From: CAWKGC01 sp963849005
Lineage (GTDB): Bacteria; Pseudomonadota; Gammaproteobacteria; Burkholderiales; Usitatibacteraceae
Reading direction: 5' to 3'
Assembly: GCA_963849005.1 (NCBI GenBank)
Contig: CAWKGC010000022.1
Location: 62,001-126,000, forward strand
DNA: 64,000 nucleotides
In this document: positions 18,394 to 33,951 of the stretch, piece after piece
Layout of the letters: each line of letters begins with the position of its first letter
How positions within the stretch are numbered: the stretch's first letter is position 1
Position numbers and translations under genes: made by a program
Notes under the pieces: model-generated
Seen by the model: the letters and a program-made list of their open reading frames with translations, nothing else
What the model was told of the DNA's origin: nothing
Databases searched by the model: none

Positions 18394-19188
18394 TCAGGGC
18401 CGGTAGAAAAACTCCATCTTGATCCCGGCAATCTCGATCATGTCGTGGTCGCCGAGCGGGTGGGCCTGCGCGCCGAGCGATGCGCCGTTGAGCGAGGGGA
18501 AAGTCGCTCCTTCGACGTGGGTGATGAAGTATCCGTTGGGACGCTTGGTGATGACCGCCACCTGCGTGCCGGGCTTGCCGATGGTCGTGAGGTTCTTGGT
18601 CAGGTCGAGGGTGCGGCCGGCAGCAGCTCCCGAAAGCACCTGGATGGCGGCATCGCGCATGGGCGTTGCTGCGCCGGGTGCTGGCGCCGCTGCGGCAGGC
18701 GCGGGGGCAGGCGCGGGCGCGGCTGCGGGTGGCGGCGCCATGACCGGCGGCGGGCTGGGCGGCGAGGTGTCCGTCGCCAACGACTTCATGCCGGTCTGGG
18801 TGTCGGTGAAGGCGCGCTCGGCGGGCGGCGCGGGCGGAGCCTTGGACGGGCTGCGGATGATCATCGTCTTCTCGAAATCCGCCGGCGAAGTGGTCGTCAC
18901 GGCGTCGTTGAAGTACTTCAACTTGTGCTTGCCGATCTCGATCACGTCGTTGTTCTGCAGGAAGTGCTTCTTGATCGGCTTGCCGTTGACCATGGTGCCG
19001 TTGGTGCTGCCCATGTCCTCGATGAACGAATCGTTGAGGATCGTGATGATCGCCGCATGCTCGCCGCTGACCGCCAGATTGTCTATCTGGATGTCCGTGT
19101 GCGGCTTGCGACCGATCAGGGTGCGTTCCTTGGAGAGCGTGTGCTCCTTGAGCACCTGCCCGTCAACGCTCAGAATCAGCTTGGCCAT
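18394..19188 (-). CDS. FHA-domain protein with two FHA folds and a Pro/Ala linker
   Basis: 264 residues. The N-terminal FHA domain (~1-100) has the phosphothreonine-binding signatures GRKPHTDI, VSGEHAAI and STNGTMVNG. A Pro/Ala-rich linker (~113-175) leads to a second FHA-like fold (~180-264; IGKPGTQVAVITKRPNG, FPSLNG) that lacks the canonical SxxH, so it may not bind phosphate. FHA proteins dock phosphorylated partners. The gene lies 18 bases downstream of the PP2C phosphatase gene, an arrangement typical of Ser/Thr phospho-signalling and secretion regulation, but no kinase gene is present. Confidence 0.88.
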   Translation of the reverse strand: MAKLILSVDGQVLKEHTLSKERTLIGRKPHTDIQIDNLAVSGEHAAIITILNDSFIEDMGSTNGTMVNGKPIKKHFLQNNDVIEIGKHKLKYFNDAVTTTSPADFEKTMIIRSPSKAPPAPPAERAFTDTQTGMKSLATDTSPPSPPPVMAPPPAAAPAPAPAPAAAAPAPGAATPMRDAAIQVLSGAAAGRTLDLTKNLTTIGKPGTQVAVITKRPNGYFITHVEGATFPSLNGASLGAQAHPLGDHDMIEIAGIKMEFFYRP

Positions 19189-19206
19189 AGTCTTAGTCCT
19201 CGAGAA

Positions 19207-20031
19207 TTACCTGAACAGCGCCTTGAGTCGGGCGAACCAGCCCCTCGGTACCCCGAACGGCTCGGCGACCCGCACCAGCATGGCCGACACGTTGTCGCGC
19301 CCGCCGTTGTCGTTTGCAGCCTGCACCAATTGCTGGACCGTGAGCGTCGGGTTGGTCCGAAGGGCGATCAGCGTCAGCCGGATCTCCTCGTCCTCCACCA
19401 TGTCGTTCAGGCCGTCCGAGCAAAGCAGGTACAGGTCCTCGGGCTCGGTCTCGTACACATGCACCTCCGGCTCCACGGTGGGGTCGATGCCGAGGGCGCG
19501 CGTGACGAGGTTCTTGTTCTGCGAAAGCTTTGCTTCTTCCGGGGTGATCAGGCCGGAATCCAGTTGCTCCTGAAGCAGCGAATGATCCCGCGTGACCTGG
19601 GTCATCTCTTCGCCGCGCAAGCGGTACAGGCGCGAATCCCCGATGTGCGCCACGGCGAGGAAGTTGTCGAAAAAGAGGCACACAACAAGTGTCGTGCCCA
19701 TTCCGGCGCATTCCGGATTGTTCTGCGAGGTCGTGTAGATCGCCGCGTTGGCTCTCGCCACCTGCTCGCGGATCAGCTTGTCGGAAAGCGACTTGGCCGA
19801 CTCGCGGTCGATGCGCGCCACGTCCTCCGGACGCCACGATTCGAGCAGGCCGTCGGCGATCAGGGAGGTGGCCATCCCGCTTGCCACTTCCCCAGCGTTG
19901 TATCCGCCCATTCCGTCGGCGAGCACGAACAGCCCAACCTCGACTCGCTGTTCGATGCAGTCCTCGTTATGGTCGCGGACGCGCCCCGGGTCGGTCAGGC
20001 TCGCGGTCTGGAATGCCTGCGCAAGGCTCAT
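19207..20031 (-). CDS. PP2C-type Ser/Thr protein phosphatase
   Basis: 274 residues, intact. Metal and phosphate motifs of PPM/PP2C phosphatases are all present: VRDHNED, ADGMGGYNAGE, MGTTLV, HIGDSRLYRLR, SDGLNDMV and GGRDNVSAMLV. It would remove phosphate from Ser/Thr of proteins, probably including a target bound by the FHA protein encoded next. First gene of the minus-strand signalling/pilus block; a promoter must lie in the 431-base gap shared with aceE. Confidence 0.92.
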   Translation of the reverse strand: MSLAQAFQTASLTDPGRVRDHNEDCIEQRVEVGLFVLADGMGGYNAGEVASGMATSLIADGLLESWRPEDVARIDRESAKSLSDKLIREQVARANAAIYTTSQNNPECAGMGTTLVVCLFFDNFLAVAHIGDSRLYRLRGEEMTQVTRDHSLLQEQLDSGLITPEEAKLSQNKNLVTRALGIDPTVEPEVHVYETEPEDLYLLCSDGLNDMVEDEEIRLTLIALRTNPTLTVQQLVQAANDNGGRDNVSAMLVRVAEPFGVPRGWFARLKALFR

Positions 20032-20462
20032 CCCCGCCCCCGAATGCCGGCGAACTGCCCCGGACCTCTCCCGAATCGACGCCGGTTTCCTGTTCCGGCC
20101 GCCTCCCCATGCATATGCGCCATTCCCCTCATTTTTCTCTTGGCCCTAACGGCACGTTCGGGATTGTAGCCCACGCCCCGAACCTGCCCCCTGCAGAACA
20201 TGCGGCATGCCCAAGCCCCCCGGAAGCCTCAAAAACCCTTGGATATAGTAACTTGAAAACGCTTTTTCAGGAAATAGAACAGGTTTCACGCAAGATGTCC
20301 ATGATTTCATAAAGACTTCGCTTCCGCGGGGCGATCCGAAACCGGGGGATTGAAGGCCGGATCCGGCCCCCGTGCCAAGGCCCGGGCCGTGCCGGTTGCC
20401 ACCGCTTGGGCGATTGGGTCTAATGCGGATTCCCTGCCCCATCCCACCGAACCGAGGAACAA
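20032..20462. other. Divergent intergenic region between the PP2C gene and aceE
   Basis: 431 bases with no convincing gene. The aceE-proximal part carries a good sigma-70 promoter (20396-20424). A notably AT-rich stretch at 20230-20310 (containing TATAGTAAC on the plus strand, TTACTATA on the minus) is a candidate site for the minus-strand promoter of the phosphatase operon. A perfect palindrome GCCGGATCCGGC lies near 20357. Confidence 0.6.
20396..20424 (+). promoter_or_regulatory. Sigma-70 promoter for the pyruvate dehydrogenase operon
   Basis: -35 TTGCCA (20396-20401) and -10 TCTAAT (20419-20424) are separated by exactly 17 bases, 39 bases before the aceE ATG. This is the only well-spaced pair seen close to the gene. 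Confidence 0.6.
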
Positions 20463-23127
<2,665 letters not shown>

Positions 23128-23171
23128 TCCTGGGCGCCCGCGAACGCGGGTCCGGGACAAGAACAATGAAT

Positions 23172-23190
23172 GCCCCGCCACGAGCGGGGC
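23172..23190 (+). other. Hairpin between aceE and aceF
   Basis: A 7-bp stem (23172-23178 with 23184-23190, 5-base loop) lies 22 bases before the aceF start and is not followed by a T-run. A short intergenic stem like this commonly adjusts relative mRNA stability within an operon. Confidence 0.45.
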
Positions 23191-23211
23191 CTCGATAAAA
23201 GGAAGAGGAAC

Positions 23212-24546
23212 GTGGCGACATTGCAAGAAGTCCGGGTCCCGGACATTGGCGATTTCAAGGACATCCCGGTCATCGAATTGCTGGTCAAGCCCGGCGATAC
23301 GGTGAAGAAGGAAGACTCGCTCGTCACGCTCGAATCGGACAAGGCGACGATGGAAGTTCCTTCGCCGGCCGCGGGGATCGTGAAGGAACTGAAGGTCAAG
23401 ATCGGCGACCTCGTCGGCGAAGGCAGCCTGGTCCTGATCCTCGAGGCAACCGGTGCGGCGCCTTCTGCAACCGCCACGCCGGCGGCAGGGAAGCCGGCCG
23501 CGCCCGCACCTGCGGCAGCCCCGGCACCGAAACCGCCGGCGCCACAACCCACCGCGCCCGGCCTTCCCGCGGCCGGCGCGCCCTCGCTTCCGCCCTTGCC
23601 GGCGACTAGCGGGGAACGCGGCAAGACTGCGCACGCGAGCCCGCGGCATCCGGCGCTTCGCGCGGGAACTCGGCGTCGATCGTGGGACGCGTTGCCGGAA
23701 CGGGCCCAAAGGGGCGCATCCTCAAGGAGGACATCCAGAACTTACGTGAAGCAGGCCCTTTCGGGCGGCGCAGCGGCGGCGGCGCCCCCAGCCACAGGCG
23801 GAGGCCTTGCCGGCCTCGGATTGCCGGCATGGCCGAAAGTGGACTTCGCCAAGTTCGGCCCGGTCGAGGCGCGGCCGTTGTCCCGGATCCAGAAGATCTC
23901 CGGTCCCGCGCTCGCCCGCAACTGGCTGATGATCCCGCACGTCACGCAACAGGACGAGGCCGACATTACCGACCTCGAGGCATTTCGCAACCGGATCAAC
24001 GAGGAAAACGCGAAGGCCGGGATCAAGGTCTCGCCGCTCGCGTTCCTGGTCAAGGCCTGCGTCGCGGCGCTGAAGAAGTATCCGGACTTCAACAGTTCGC
24101 TCGACGGCGACAACCTGGTCGTGAAGGGCTATTGGCACATCGGTTTCGCGGCCGACACGCCCAACGGGCTGGTGGTGCCCGTGATCAAGGACGCCGACAA
24201 GAAGGGCGTGATCGAGATCGCGCGAGAAAGCGGCGAGCTCGCCGCCAAGGCGCGCGAGGGCAAGCTCGGTCCCGCCGACATGCAGGGCGGCACCTTCTCG
24301 ATCTCCAGCCTGGGCGGCATCGGCGGCTCGTTCTTCACGCCGATCGTGAACGCGCCCGAGGTCGCGATCCTCGGCGTGTCGAAGTCGCAGATGAAGCCGG
24401 TGTGGGACGGCAAGGAATTCGTGCCGAGGCTGATCATGCCGTTGTCGCTCTCGTACGACCACCGCGTGATCGACGGCGCCTCCGCCGCGCGCTTCACCAC
24501 CTACCTCGCGCAGGTGCTGGCCGACATGCGCCGCATCGTGCTCTGA
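23212..24546 (+). CDS. aceF: Dihydrolipoyl acetyltransferase E2 of pyruvate dehydrogenase (frame breaks)
   Basis: About 445 residues with one N-terminal lipoyl domain (lipoyl-Lys in ESDKATMEV, near residue 45), an Ala/Pro-rich hinge, a peripheral-subunit-binding domain and a catalytic domain ending in SLSYDHRVIDGASAARF, with the catalytic His and Asp. The binding domain is split by single-base insertions near 23650, 23685 and 23750; restored it reads IRRFARELGVD then GTGPKGRILKEDIQ. The GTG at 23212 behind GGAAGAGG is chosen over an in-frame ATG at 23170. Only one lipoyl domain is present; LpdA downstream carries another. Confidence 0.93.
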   Translation: MATLQEVRVPDIGDFKDIPVIELLVKPGDTVKKEDSLVTLESDKATMEVPSPAAGIVKELKVKIGDLVGEGSLVLILEATGAAPSATATPAAGKPAAPAPAAAPAPKPPAPQPTAPGLPAAGAPSLPPLPATSGERGKTAHASPRHPALRAGTRRRSWDALPERAQRGASSRRTSRTYVKQALSGGAAAAAPPATGGGLAGLGLPAWPKVDFAKFGPVEARPLSRIQKISGPALARNWLMIPHVTQQDEADITDLEAFRNRINEENAKAGIKVSPLAFLVKACVAALKKYPDFNSSLDGDNLVVKGYWHIGFAADTPNGLVVPVIKDADKKGVIEIARESGELAAKAREGKLGPADMQGGTFSISSLGGIGGSFFTPIVNAPEVAILGVSKSQMKPVWDGKEFVPRLIMPLSLSYDHRVIDGASAARFTTYLAQVLADMRRIVL

Positions 24547-24560
24547 GGGGACCGCCGCAC

Positions 24561-26361
24561 ATGGCCATCATCGACATCAAGGTCCCGGACATCGGCGACT
24601 TCAAGGACATCCCGGTCATCGAGCTGCTGGTGAAGCCCGGAGACGTGATCAGGAAGGAAGCCGGCCTGGTCACGCTGGAGAGCGACAAGGCGACGATGGA
24701 GGTGCCCTCGACCGCACGCCGGCACAGTCATGGAACTGCGCGTGAAGCTCGGCGACACGGTCTCGATGGGCAGCGTGCTGCTCACCCTCGATACTGCGGA
24801 AGCAGTCGCTGCAGCGCCATCGGCGGGGCCGCCTGCTGCCACGCCCGCGGCGGCAGCCGTTGAAGAAGCGAAACCCGCTGCGGCGCAGAACCTGCGCGAG
24901 GCGCTCACCTCGACGCTTCGCCAGCTCGATTCCGACCTGCATGCCGAAGTGCTGGTGCTTGGTGCCGGGCCCGGCGGCTACACCGCCGCCTTCCGCGCCG
25001 CCGACCTCGGCAAGAAGGTGGTGCTGGTGGAACGATATGCCGTCGCTGGGCGGCGTGTGCCTGAACGTCGGATGCATCCCTTCCAAGGCCTTGCTGCACG
25101 CGGCAAAGGTGATCACCGAGGCCGAGGAGATGTCGCCAGCTCGGCGTGAGTTTCGGCGAGCCGAAGATCGACATCGACAAGGTCCGGGGCTGGAAGGAAA
25201 GCGTCGTCGGCAAGCTCACCAAGGGGCTCGCGAGCCTCGCCAAGGCGCGCAAGGTGACCGTCGTCGAAGGGACGGCGAAGTTCGCCACCGCAAATACGCT
25301 CGAAGTGCAGACGAAGGACGGGCGCAAGATCGTCTCCTTCGACCATTGCATCATTGCCGCGGGCTCGCAGGCGGCGAGGATCCCGGGCTTCCCCAATGAA
25401 GATCCGCGCCTGATGGACTCCACCGGCGCGCTGTTGCTCGCCGACGTGCCCAAGCGGATGCTGATCATCGGCGGCGGCATCATCGGGCTCGAGATGGCCA
25501 CGGTGTACGACGCAATCGGGATCGAAGGTGAGGGTGGTCGAGTTCATGGACCGGCTGATCCCGAGCGCCGACCCGGACATCGTCAGGCCGCTGGCGAAGC
25601 GCATCGAGAAGCGCTACGAGAAGATCCTGCTCAAGACCAAGGTGGCGAAGATCGAAGCCACGGCGGCGGGACTTCGCGCCACTTTCGAGAGCGCGGACGG
25701 TACGGGCGCCGCCCCGGCGCCGGAAGTCTACGATCGCGTGCTGGTGTCGGTCGGCCGCCGCCCCAACGGCAAGGCGATCAATGCCGAAGCGGCGGGCGTG
25801 ATGGTAAACGAGCGCGGCTTCATTCCCGTCGACTCACAGATGCGCACCAACGTCCCGCACATATATGCCATTGGCGACATCTTCGGCGAGCCGATGCTCG
25901 CGCACAAGGCCACGCACGAGGCGAAGCTCGCCGCGGAGGTGATCGCCGGCCTGCCACCACCATGTCTGGGAGGCCCGGACCATCCCGAGCGTCGCGTACA
26001 CGGATCCGGAAATCGCGTGGATGGGGCTGTCGGAACCGGAAGCGAAGGCACAGGGAATCGAGTACACCAAGGCGGTGTTCCCGTGGGCGGCAAGCGGCCG
26101 CGCGCTGGGCATGGCCCGCGAAGAAGGCGTCACCAAGCTCCTGTTCGAAAAGGGACCAAGCGGCTGCTGGGCGCCGGCATAGCGGGCGTCAACGCGGGCG
26201 AACTGATCGCCGAGACCGTGCTGGCGCTGGAGATGGGAGCGGATGCCGAGGATATCGGGCTCACCATCCACCCGCACCCGACGCTTTCGGAGACGGTGTT
26301 CTTCGGCGCGGAGATCGCCGAAGGCTCCATCACCGACATGATGCCGGCGAAGAAGGCCTGA
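24561..26361 (+). CDS. lpdA: Dihydrolipoyl dehydrogenase with N-terminal lipoyl domain (frame breaks)
   Basis: About 600 residues, E3 of the PDH complex. The N-terminal ~85 residues are a lipoyl domain nearly identical to that of AceF (VPDIGDFKDIPVIELLVKPGD). After an Ala-rich linker comes the FAD-binding GAGPGGYTAAFRAADLG, the redox-active disulfide GGVCLNVGCIPSKAL, the NAD site IIGGGIIGLEMATVY, and the C-terminal HPHPTLSE with the catalytic His. Frame breaks near 24715, 25045, 25135, 25525, 25965 and 26150. Lipoyl-fused E3 is a common betaproteobacterial arrangement. ATG follows the aceF stop by 14 bases with SD GAGGGG. Confidence 0.93.
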
Positions 26362-26376
26362 GCATCGTCGCAGTTT

Positions 26377-26485
26377 CGTCATTCCGGGCTTGACCCGGAA
26401 ACCGATTCGTCATTCCGGGCTTGACCCGGAATCCAGCGGGTTTCATGAAAGGCATTGGATTCCCGCTTTCGCGGGAATGACGAAG
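26377..26485. repeat. REP/BIME-like repeat cluster after the PDH operon
   Basis: Two direct copies of a 24-base unit (26377-26400 and 26408-26431) that contains the internal palindrome TTCCGGGCTTGACCCGGAA are followed by a related unit in opposite sense at 26457-26485 (containing TTCCCGCTTTCGCGGGAA). This is the widespread proteobacterial REP-type element found between genes. It lies between convergent lpdA and the GAF gene, where it could act as a bidirectional mRNA stabiliser or terminator. Confidence 0.85.
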
Positions 26486-26513
26486 CGTTCAGGACGACGG
26501 CAGCAAAGATGCG

Positions 26514-27233
26514 CTAGGGCAGCACGGCGGGAAGGACGAGGCAGAGCGCCGCCAATGACGCGAGCCGCTCCTCGCCGAAGAAAGACTTCGCCTCGGCCTC
26601 GGCATCGACGATGCCGATCACCCGCCAGCCTCGCCAAGGATCGGCAGGCACGCCTCGCTTTTCACCTTCGGGTCGCAGACGTAGTAACCACCGCCCGATT
26701 CCACATGATGGCCGACATCGGCGATCACCATCGCGCGGCCCGACAGCCCCACCGTGCTGTTCGTGCTTCCCTGCGCGAACTCGGGCGTCAGGGGAAACTC
26801 CGCCCGGCTGGGAAGGCCCATGTAGGAGAGCTTCACCAGACCGGGCACGCCGGATACGCCGGTACGCCGCTGGTAGATGCCGAGCCAATTGGCGCCGGTG
26901 ACTTCCTGCGCCCGCTCCACCAGCCGCTCGAGCAACGCCAGCCGCCTCGTGGTGACGTCGCTTCGACCACCGAGGATCCCGGTGAGGTCATAGGGCACGG
27001 GCGACATCTCGTCGACCACCGTGCAACTGCCATCGTCAGAGAGCATCGGGACCGTGTAGCAGTAGAGTGAATCGGCGTCGCCGATTTCCACCTGCTCGGC
27101 CAACGCATTCACATAGTCGTGAACGGACGAGTTCGACCAGTTCCGGCTTCGCGGTGAGCCCGTCCAGTCCCGCGGCAAGGCAGTAGCGGCGGATGCGGTC
27201 GAGGTTGCGGCTGGCAGGAATCGTGTCGTTCAT
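26514..27233 (-). CDS. GAF-domain protein (two frame breaks)
   Basis: About 239 residues. The centre fits a small-molecule-binding GAF fold (LALLERLVERAQEVTGANWLG, GLVKLSYMG, GLSGRAMVIADVGHHV, then YYVCDPKVKSEACLPIL and VIGIVDAEA). The Cys/acidic arrangement near KSEACLPIL is reminiscent of the free methionine-(R)-sulfoxide reductase branch of GAF proteins, but I cannot assign the activity. Breaks near 27125 and 26640. The start ATG 27233 overlaps the stop of the upstream trans-sulfuration gene (ATGA). A sulfur-amino-acid link would fit this neighbour. Confidence 0.65.
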
Positions 27234-28398
27234 GTTCCCGTGCCGTGCGCCGCGGCAAGCGCGCGATCGAGGTCGGCGATCAGGTCGCCTGCGTCCTCGA
27301 TGCCGACCGACAATCGCAGCAGGTCGATCGGCACCGGCGTGTTCGGCGCCCTCGACGCTGGCGCGGTGCTCGATCAGGCTCTCGACGCCGCCCAGCGAGG
27401 TGGCGCGCTTCCAGAGGCTCGACGTGCGCCGCCGTGGCGATCGCCGCCGCCTCGCCGCCCTTGACGCGGATCGACAGCATGCCGCCGAATCCGCCCTGCA
27501 TCTGCTTCGCGGCGACCGCGTGGGACGGCGACGAAGGCAGTCCGGGATAGAGCACCTCGGCAACCAGGGGGTGCCGGGAAAAATGTTCCGCGATGCGCAT
27601 GCGCCGAGCGCGAGGCCGCATCCACGCGCAGGTACAGCGTGCGCATGCCGCGCAGCAGCAGCCACGCCTCGAACGACCCCATCGTGCCGCCGAGCTGCGC
27701 GCGGATCGCCTTGATGCGCTGCCAGAAGGCGTCGTCCTCGCGGGTTGCCAGCGCGCCGGCGATCAGGTCCGAATGGCCGTTCAGGTACTTGGTGGCCGAA
27801 TGCATGACGATGTCCGCGCCGAGGTCGAGCGGGCGGGTCAGCACCGGCGTCGCGGCCGTCGAATCCACCGCCAGCTTCGCCCCGGCGGCCTTCGCGATCG
27901 CGCGCCGCGGCCGCGATGTCCGTCACCGACCACATCGGGTTGGCCGGCGTTTCGATCCAGACGAGCCTCGTCTTGCCCGGGCCGCACGCGCCGCTGCACG
28001 TGCGGCCGGGTCGCCCATGTCGATGAGCTCGACCTCGAGCCCCCATTGCGTCGCGAAGCCGGCGAGCCAGTTGCGCAGCGACCAGTACATGACCTTCGGC
28101 GCGAGCACATGGTCGCCCGGCGCCAGCGCCAGGAACACCGCGGTCGCCGCCGCCATGCCCGGAGGAAAACAGCGCCGCCTGCGCGCCGTTCTCCAGCGCC
28201 GCAAGCAGCGCCTCGGCCTGGTCGAACGCGGGGTTGTCGGCGCGGGCATAGGCGCGCTTCGTGCGGTACTGGTTGTCGGGGTCGCGCAGGTAGGTCGAGG
28301 AGGTGTGGATCGGCGGGGAGATCGCGCGCGTCGTTCTCGTCCACCCATCCCATCGCCTGCGCGGCCAGGCTTTCCGGCTTCAGTTTCTTCGGTTCCAT
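27230..28398 (-). CDS. PLP-dependent trans-sulfuration enzyme, cystathionine gamma-synthase/beta-lyase type (frame breaks)
   Basis: About 390 residues. Cys/Met-metabolism PLP family landmarks: SSGMAAATAVFLAL, APKVMYWSLRNWL, ETPANPMWSVTD, and the PLP lysine in HSATKYLNGHSDLIAG. The C-terminal TSLGGVESLIEHRAS follows in a shifted frame. Breaks cluster near 28330, 28160, 27985, 27900, 27580 and 27400. Family members make or cleave cystathionine or act on methionine; the residues visible do not decide which. Ends in an ATGA overlap with the GAF gene. Confidence 0.82.
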
Positions 28399-28401
28399 GG
28401 C

Positions 28402-28937
28402 TCAGCTCCTGGCAGGCGTGAGGCGGCGGGCGCTCGACGAACTCGACGGCCAGCCCGCGCGCATCTCATCCAGTCGGCCACCGCGAACCCGGTGGCGCGC
28501 GGCCAGGGCTTCAATTCGTGCGGCTGGTAGCGCTTGAACTCCGCAAGCTCCTCGTTCAACTTCACCGTGCCGGTCGCCACCACGTGGTAGCAGAGCATGA
28601 TCTCGTTCTTGCGCTCGAAGATGTAGTTGCCGATGAGGTGGGTCTCGATGACGTCGAGGTCGAGTTCTTCCTTCACTTCGCGCGCCACCGCGGCAACCGG
28701 GATCCTCGCGCGCCTCGAGGTAGCCGGTCACCAGCGCGAACCAGCCTTCGGGCCACTGGACGTTGCGGGCAAGGATGATGTCGCCCTCGTGCTCGACCAG
28801 CGCGCCGACGGCAGGCGTCGGGTTGCCCCAGAACACATGGCCGCAGGTGCCGTCGGGGCAGGCGAGGCGCGCCTCGCCGCCCTCCATCGCGTTCGACGAG
28901 CGGCAGACGCACAGCGCGGGCAGAAGCGAAACGTCAT
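28402..28937 (-). CDS. NUDIX hydrolase with N-terminal zinc ribbon (frame breaks)
   Basis: About 178 residues. Cysteines near the N-terminus (FCP..C, then CPDGTCGHVFWGNPTPAV) form a zinc ribbon, as in NudC-like and related NUDIX proteins. The NUDIX box begins at FALVTGYLEA and continues in another frame as AREVKEELDLDV. Breaks near 28910, 28695 and 28450. The C-terminal end is unsure: the TGA at 28402 lies 3 bases before the next gene, another frame runs to 28380. The ATG at 28937 abuts the alaS stop. Likely a pyrophosphohydrolase of a nucleotide derivative. Confidence 0.7.
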
Positions 28938-31566
<2,629 letters not shown>

Positions 31567-31654
31567 GAACGGGGCGAGGCGCTGGGGCAAAACACGAAGG
31601 ATAGCGGAAAGCACCCGCCAAAGACATGAGCGCAGACAGCCCGAAACAGAGTGT

Positions 31655-32103
31655 TCAGGCCGCCGGGTCGCGCAGGAAACGCAGGATGGCCTCGAGCGCG
31701 AAGCCGCGCGCCTGCAGGAAACGCACCTGCCTGGCTTTCTCCGCCGAATCCGCGGCGCATGCCCGAAACGGCGTATCCACACTTCCTTCAACGAGTCCGC
31801 CTCGCCGGCACGCGCTCCGGCCACGGCAGTTGCGATGAGCGCCTCGTCAACGCCCTTGGCGCGCAGGTCGTGGGCAATGCGCACCGCGCCCATGCGGCCC
31901 GCCTTGGCCCGCACGGCCTGCTCGACGAAGCGCTGGTCCGATAGCCAGCCCCGCTGCACGAGATCGTCCAGCAGCGACTCGAGGTCGTCGCCTTCCGCTA
32001 CCTTTGGAGCGAGCTTGCGGCGCAACTCCACGCGCGAATGCTCGCGCCGCGCCAGCAGCCCGAGCGCCCGGTTGCGCAGCGAAAGCGGGGGCCTTGCCGG
32101 CAT
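31655..32103 (-). CDS. recX: Regulatory protein RecX (one frame break)
   Basis: About 149 residues, the normal size for RecX, which binds RecA filaments and limits their activity. The helical-repeat pattern is visible: LGLLARREHSRVELRRKL, DDLVQRGWLSDQRFVEQ, GAVRIAHDLRAKGV. After a break near 31766 it continues as KARQVRFLQARGFALEAILR to the TGA at 31655-31657. It lies 24 bases behind recA on the same strand. Confidence 0.88.
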
Positions 32104-32127
32104 GGCTGGCCTCCCCGTGGGCGACGA

Positions 32128-33162
<1,035 letters not shown>

Positions 33163-33268
33163 GCGGGTTTCGCCTTCGTTGGCATTGCTTGCGATGACTT
33201 TGAGCATTTGAATTATCCCATATGAAAAAGTTGAAAAATCCGCCCAGGCATGGCCTCGGAACGCATTG

Positions 33269-33868
33269 CTACCGCGTCCTTCGCACCAGGCCCGCCATCA
33301 CACCGAAGATCTCCAGGCGCCCTCTTGGGCGAATGACCGGGTAGGCTTTGTTCGCGGGCTTCAGGACGAAACCGCCCTTTTCCCGGTCCAGGTACTTCAC
33401 GGTGAATGCATCGTCCACAATCGCCACGACGATATCGCCGACGTTGGCGTTGGGCTGTTGTTCGACCACGATCAGGTCGCCTTCGTGGATGCCGGCGTCG
33501 ATCATCGAATCGCCCTTCACGCGCACGAGGCTGGTCTTCGAAGGCACGCGCACGAGGTAGTCGTCGATCGTCACGAGGTCATAGCCGTCACTGAGCGCCG
33601 GATTGGGCAGGCCCGCCTGCACGGTATCGTTGGCGAGCCTGCGCTCGAAGAACCTCACCCCCGGCTTCAGTTGCTTGTCCGGCGTCCAGTCGAGGTAACC
33701 GGCTTCCTCGTAACGGCGCACGCACTCCGAAACCCAGGACTTGGCCGAGATGCCCCAGAGGTTCGCCAGCACCGAGTACGAAGGGATGACCTTGTGCTCG
33801 GCGTAGTAGTCCTGGAGCTTCTCCAGGTAGCTCGGATCAAGCGCGGGGGCCTGCTGCTTCAACGCCAT
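33269..33868 (-). CDS. LexA-family self-cleaving repressor with atypical DNA-binding domain
   Basis: 199 residues. The C-terminal S24 peptidase domain has everything needed for RecA-triggered self-cleavage: Ala85-Gly86 cleavage site (VQAGLP), Ser121 in GDSM and Lys158 in FTVKYL. The N-terminal domain (PSYLEKLQDYYAEHKVIPSY, then a helix-turn-helix-like LANLWGISAKSWVSECVRRY) differs from that of standard proteobacterial LexA (RQQEVLDLI, PPTRAEIA). It resembles the LexA2-type repressors seen with mutagenesis cassettes. A strong palindromic operator lies 17 bases upstream of the start, implying autorepression. recA follows 106 bases downstream. Confidence 0.85.
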   Translation of the reverse strand: MALKQQAPALDPSYLEKLQDYYAEHKVIPSYSVLANLWGISAKSWVSECVRRYEEAGYLDWTPDKQLKPGVRFFERRLANDTVQAGLPNPALSDGYDLVTIDDYLVRVPSKTSLVRVKGDSMIDAGIHEGDLIVVEQQPNANVGDIVVAIVDDAFTVKYLDREKGGFVLKPANKAYPVIRPRGRLEIFGVMAGLVRRTR

Positions 33869-33884
33869 GGCGGCTTTTCGGTTT

Positions 33885-33925
33885 ACAGAACGATTGTTCG
33901 GTAAGCTACCGAACGATTGTTCTGT
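33885..33925 (-). promoter_or_regulatory. Palindromic operator upstream of the lexA-like gene
   Basis: A 41-base near-perfect palindrome with 19-base arms, two mismatches and a 3-base centre. Each arm contains an identical copy of GAACGATTGTTC (33888-33899 and 33911-33922), itself a GAAC-N4-GTTC dyad. The two copies start 23 bases apart, about two helical turns. It does not match CTGT-N8-ACAG of standard proteobacterial LexA, but resembles the GAAC-N4-GTTC box of Gram-positive LexA. Confidence 0.85.
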
Positions 33926-33951
33926 TGTCAAGCGCCCTTGCGGAAATCTTG

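Noticed and set aside
18319..20169. 616-codon plus-strand frame opposite the FHA and PP2C genes
   Set aside because: No family features; the minus strand has two intact, motif-complete genes in the same place.
26377..26485. Direct repeats after lpdA considered as a CRISPR array
   Set aside because: Only two direct copies with a 7-base gap and internal palindromes, and no cas genes; they fit REP/BIME elements.
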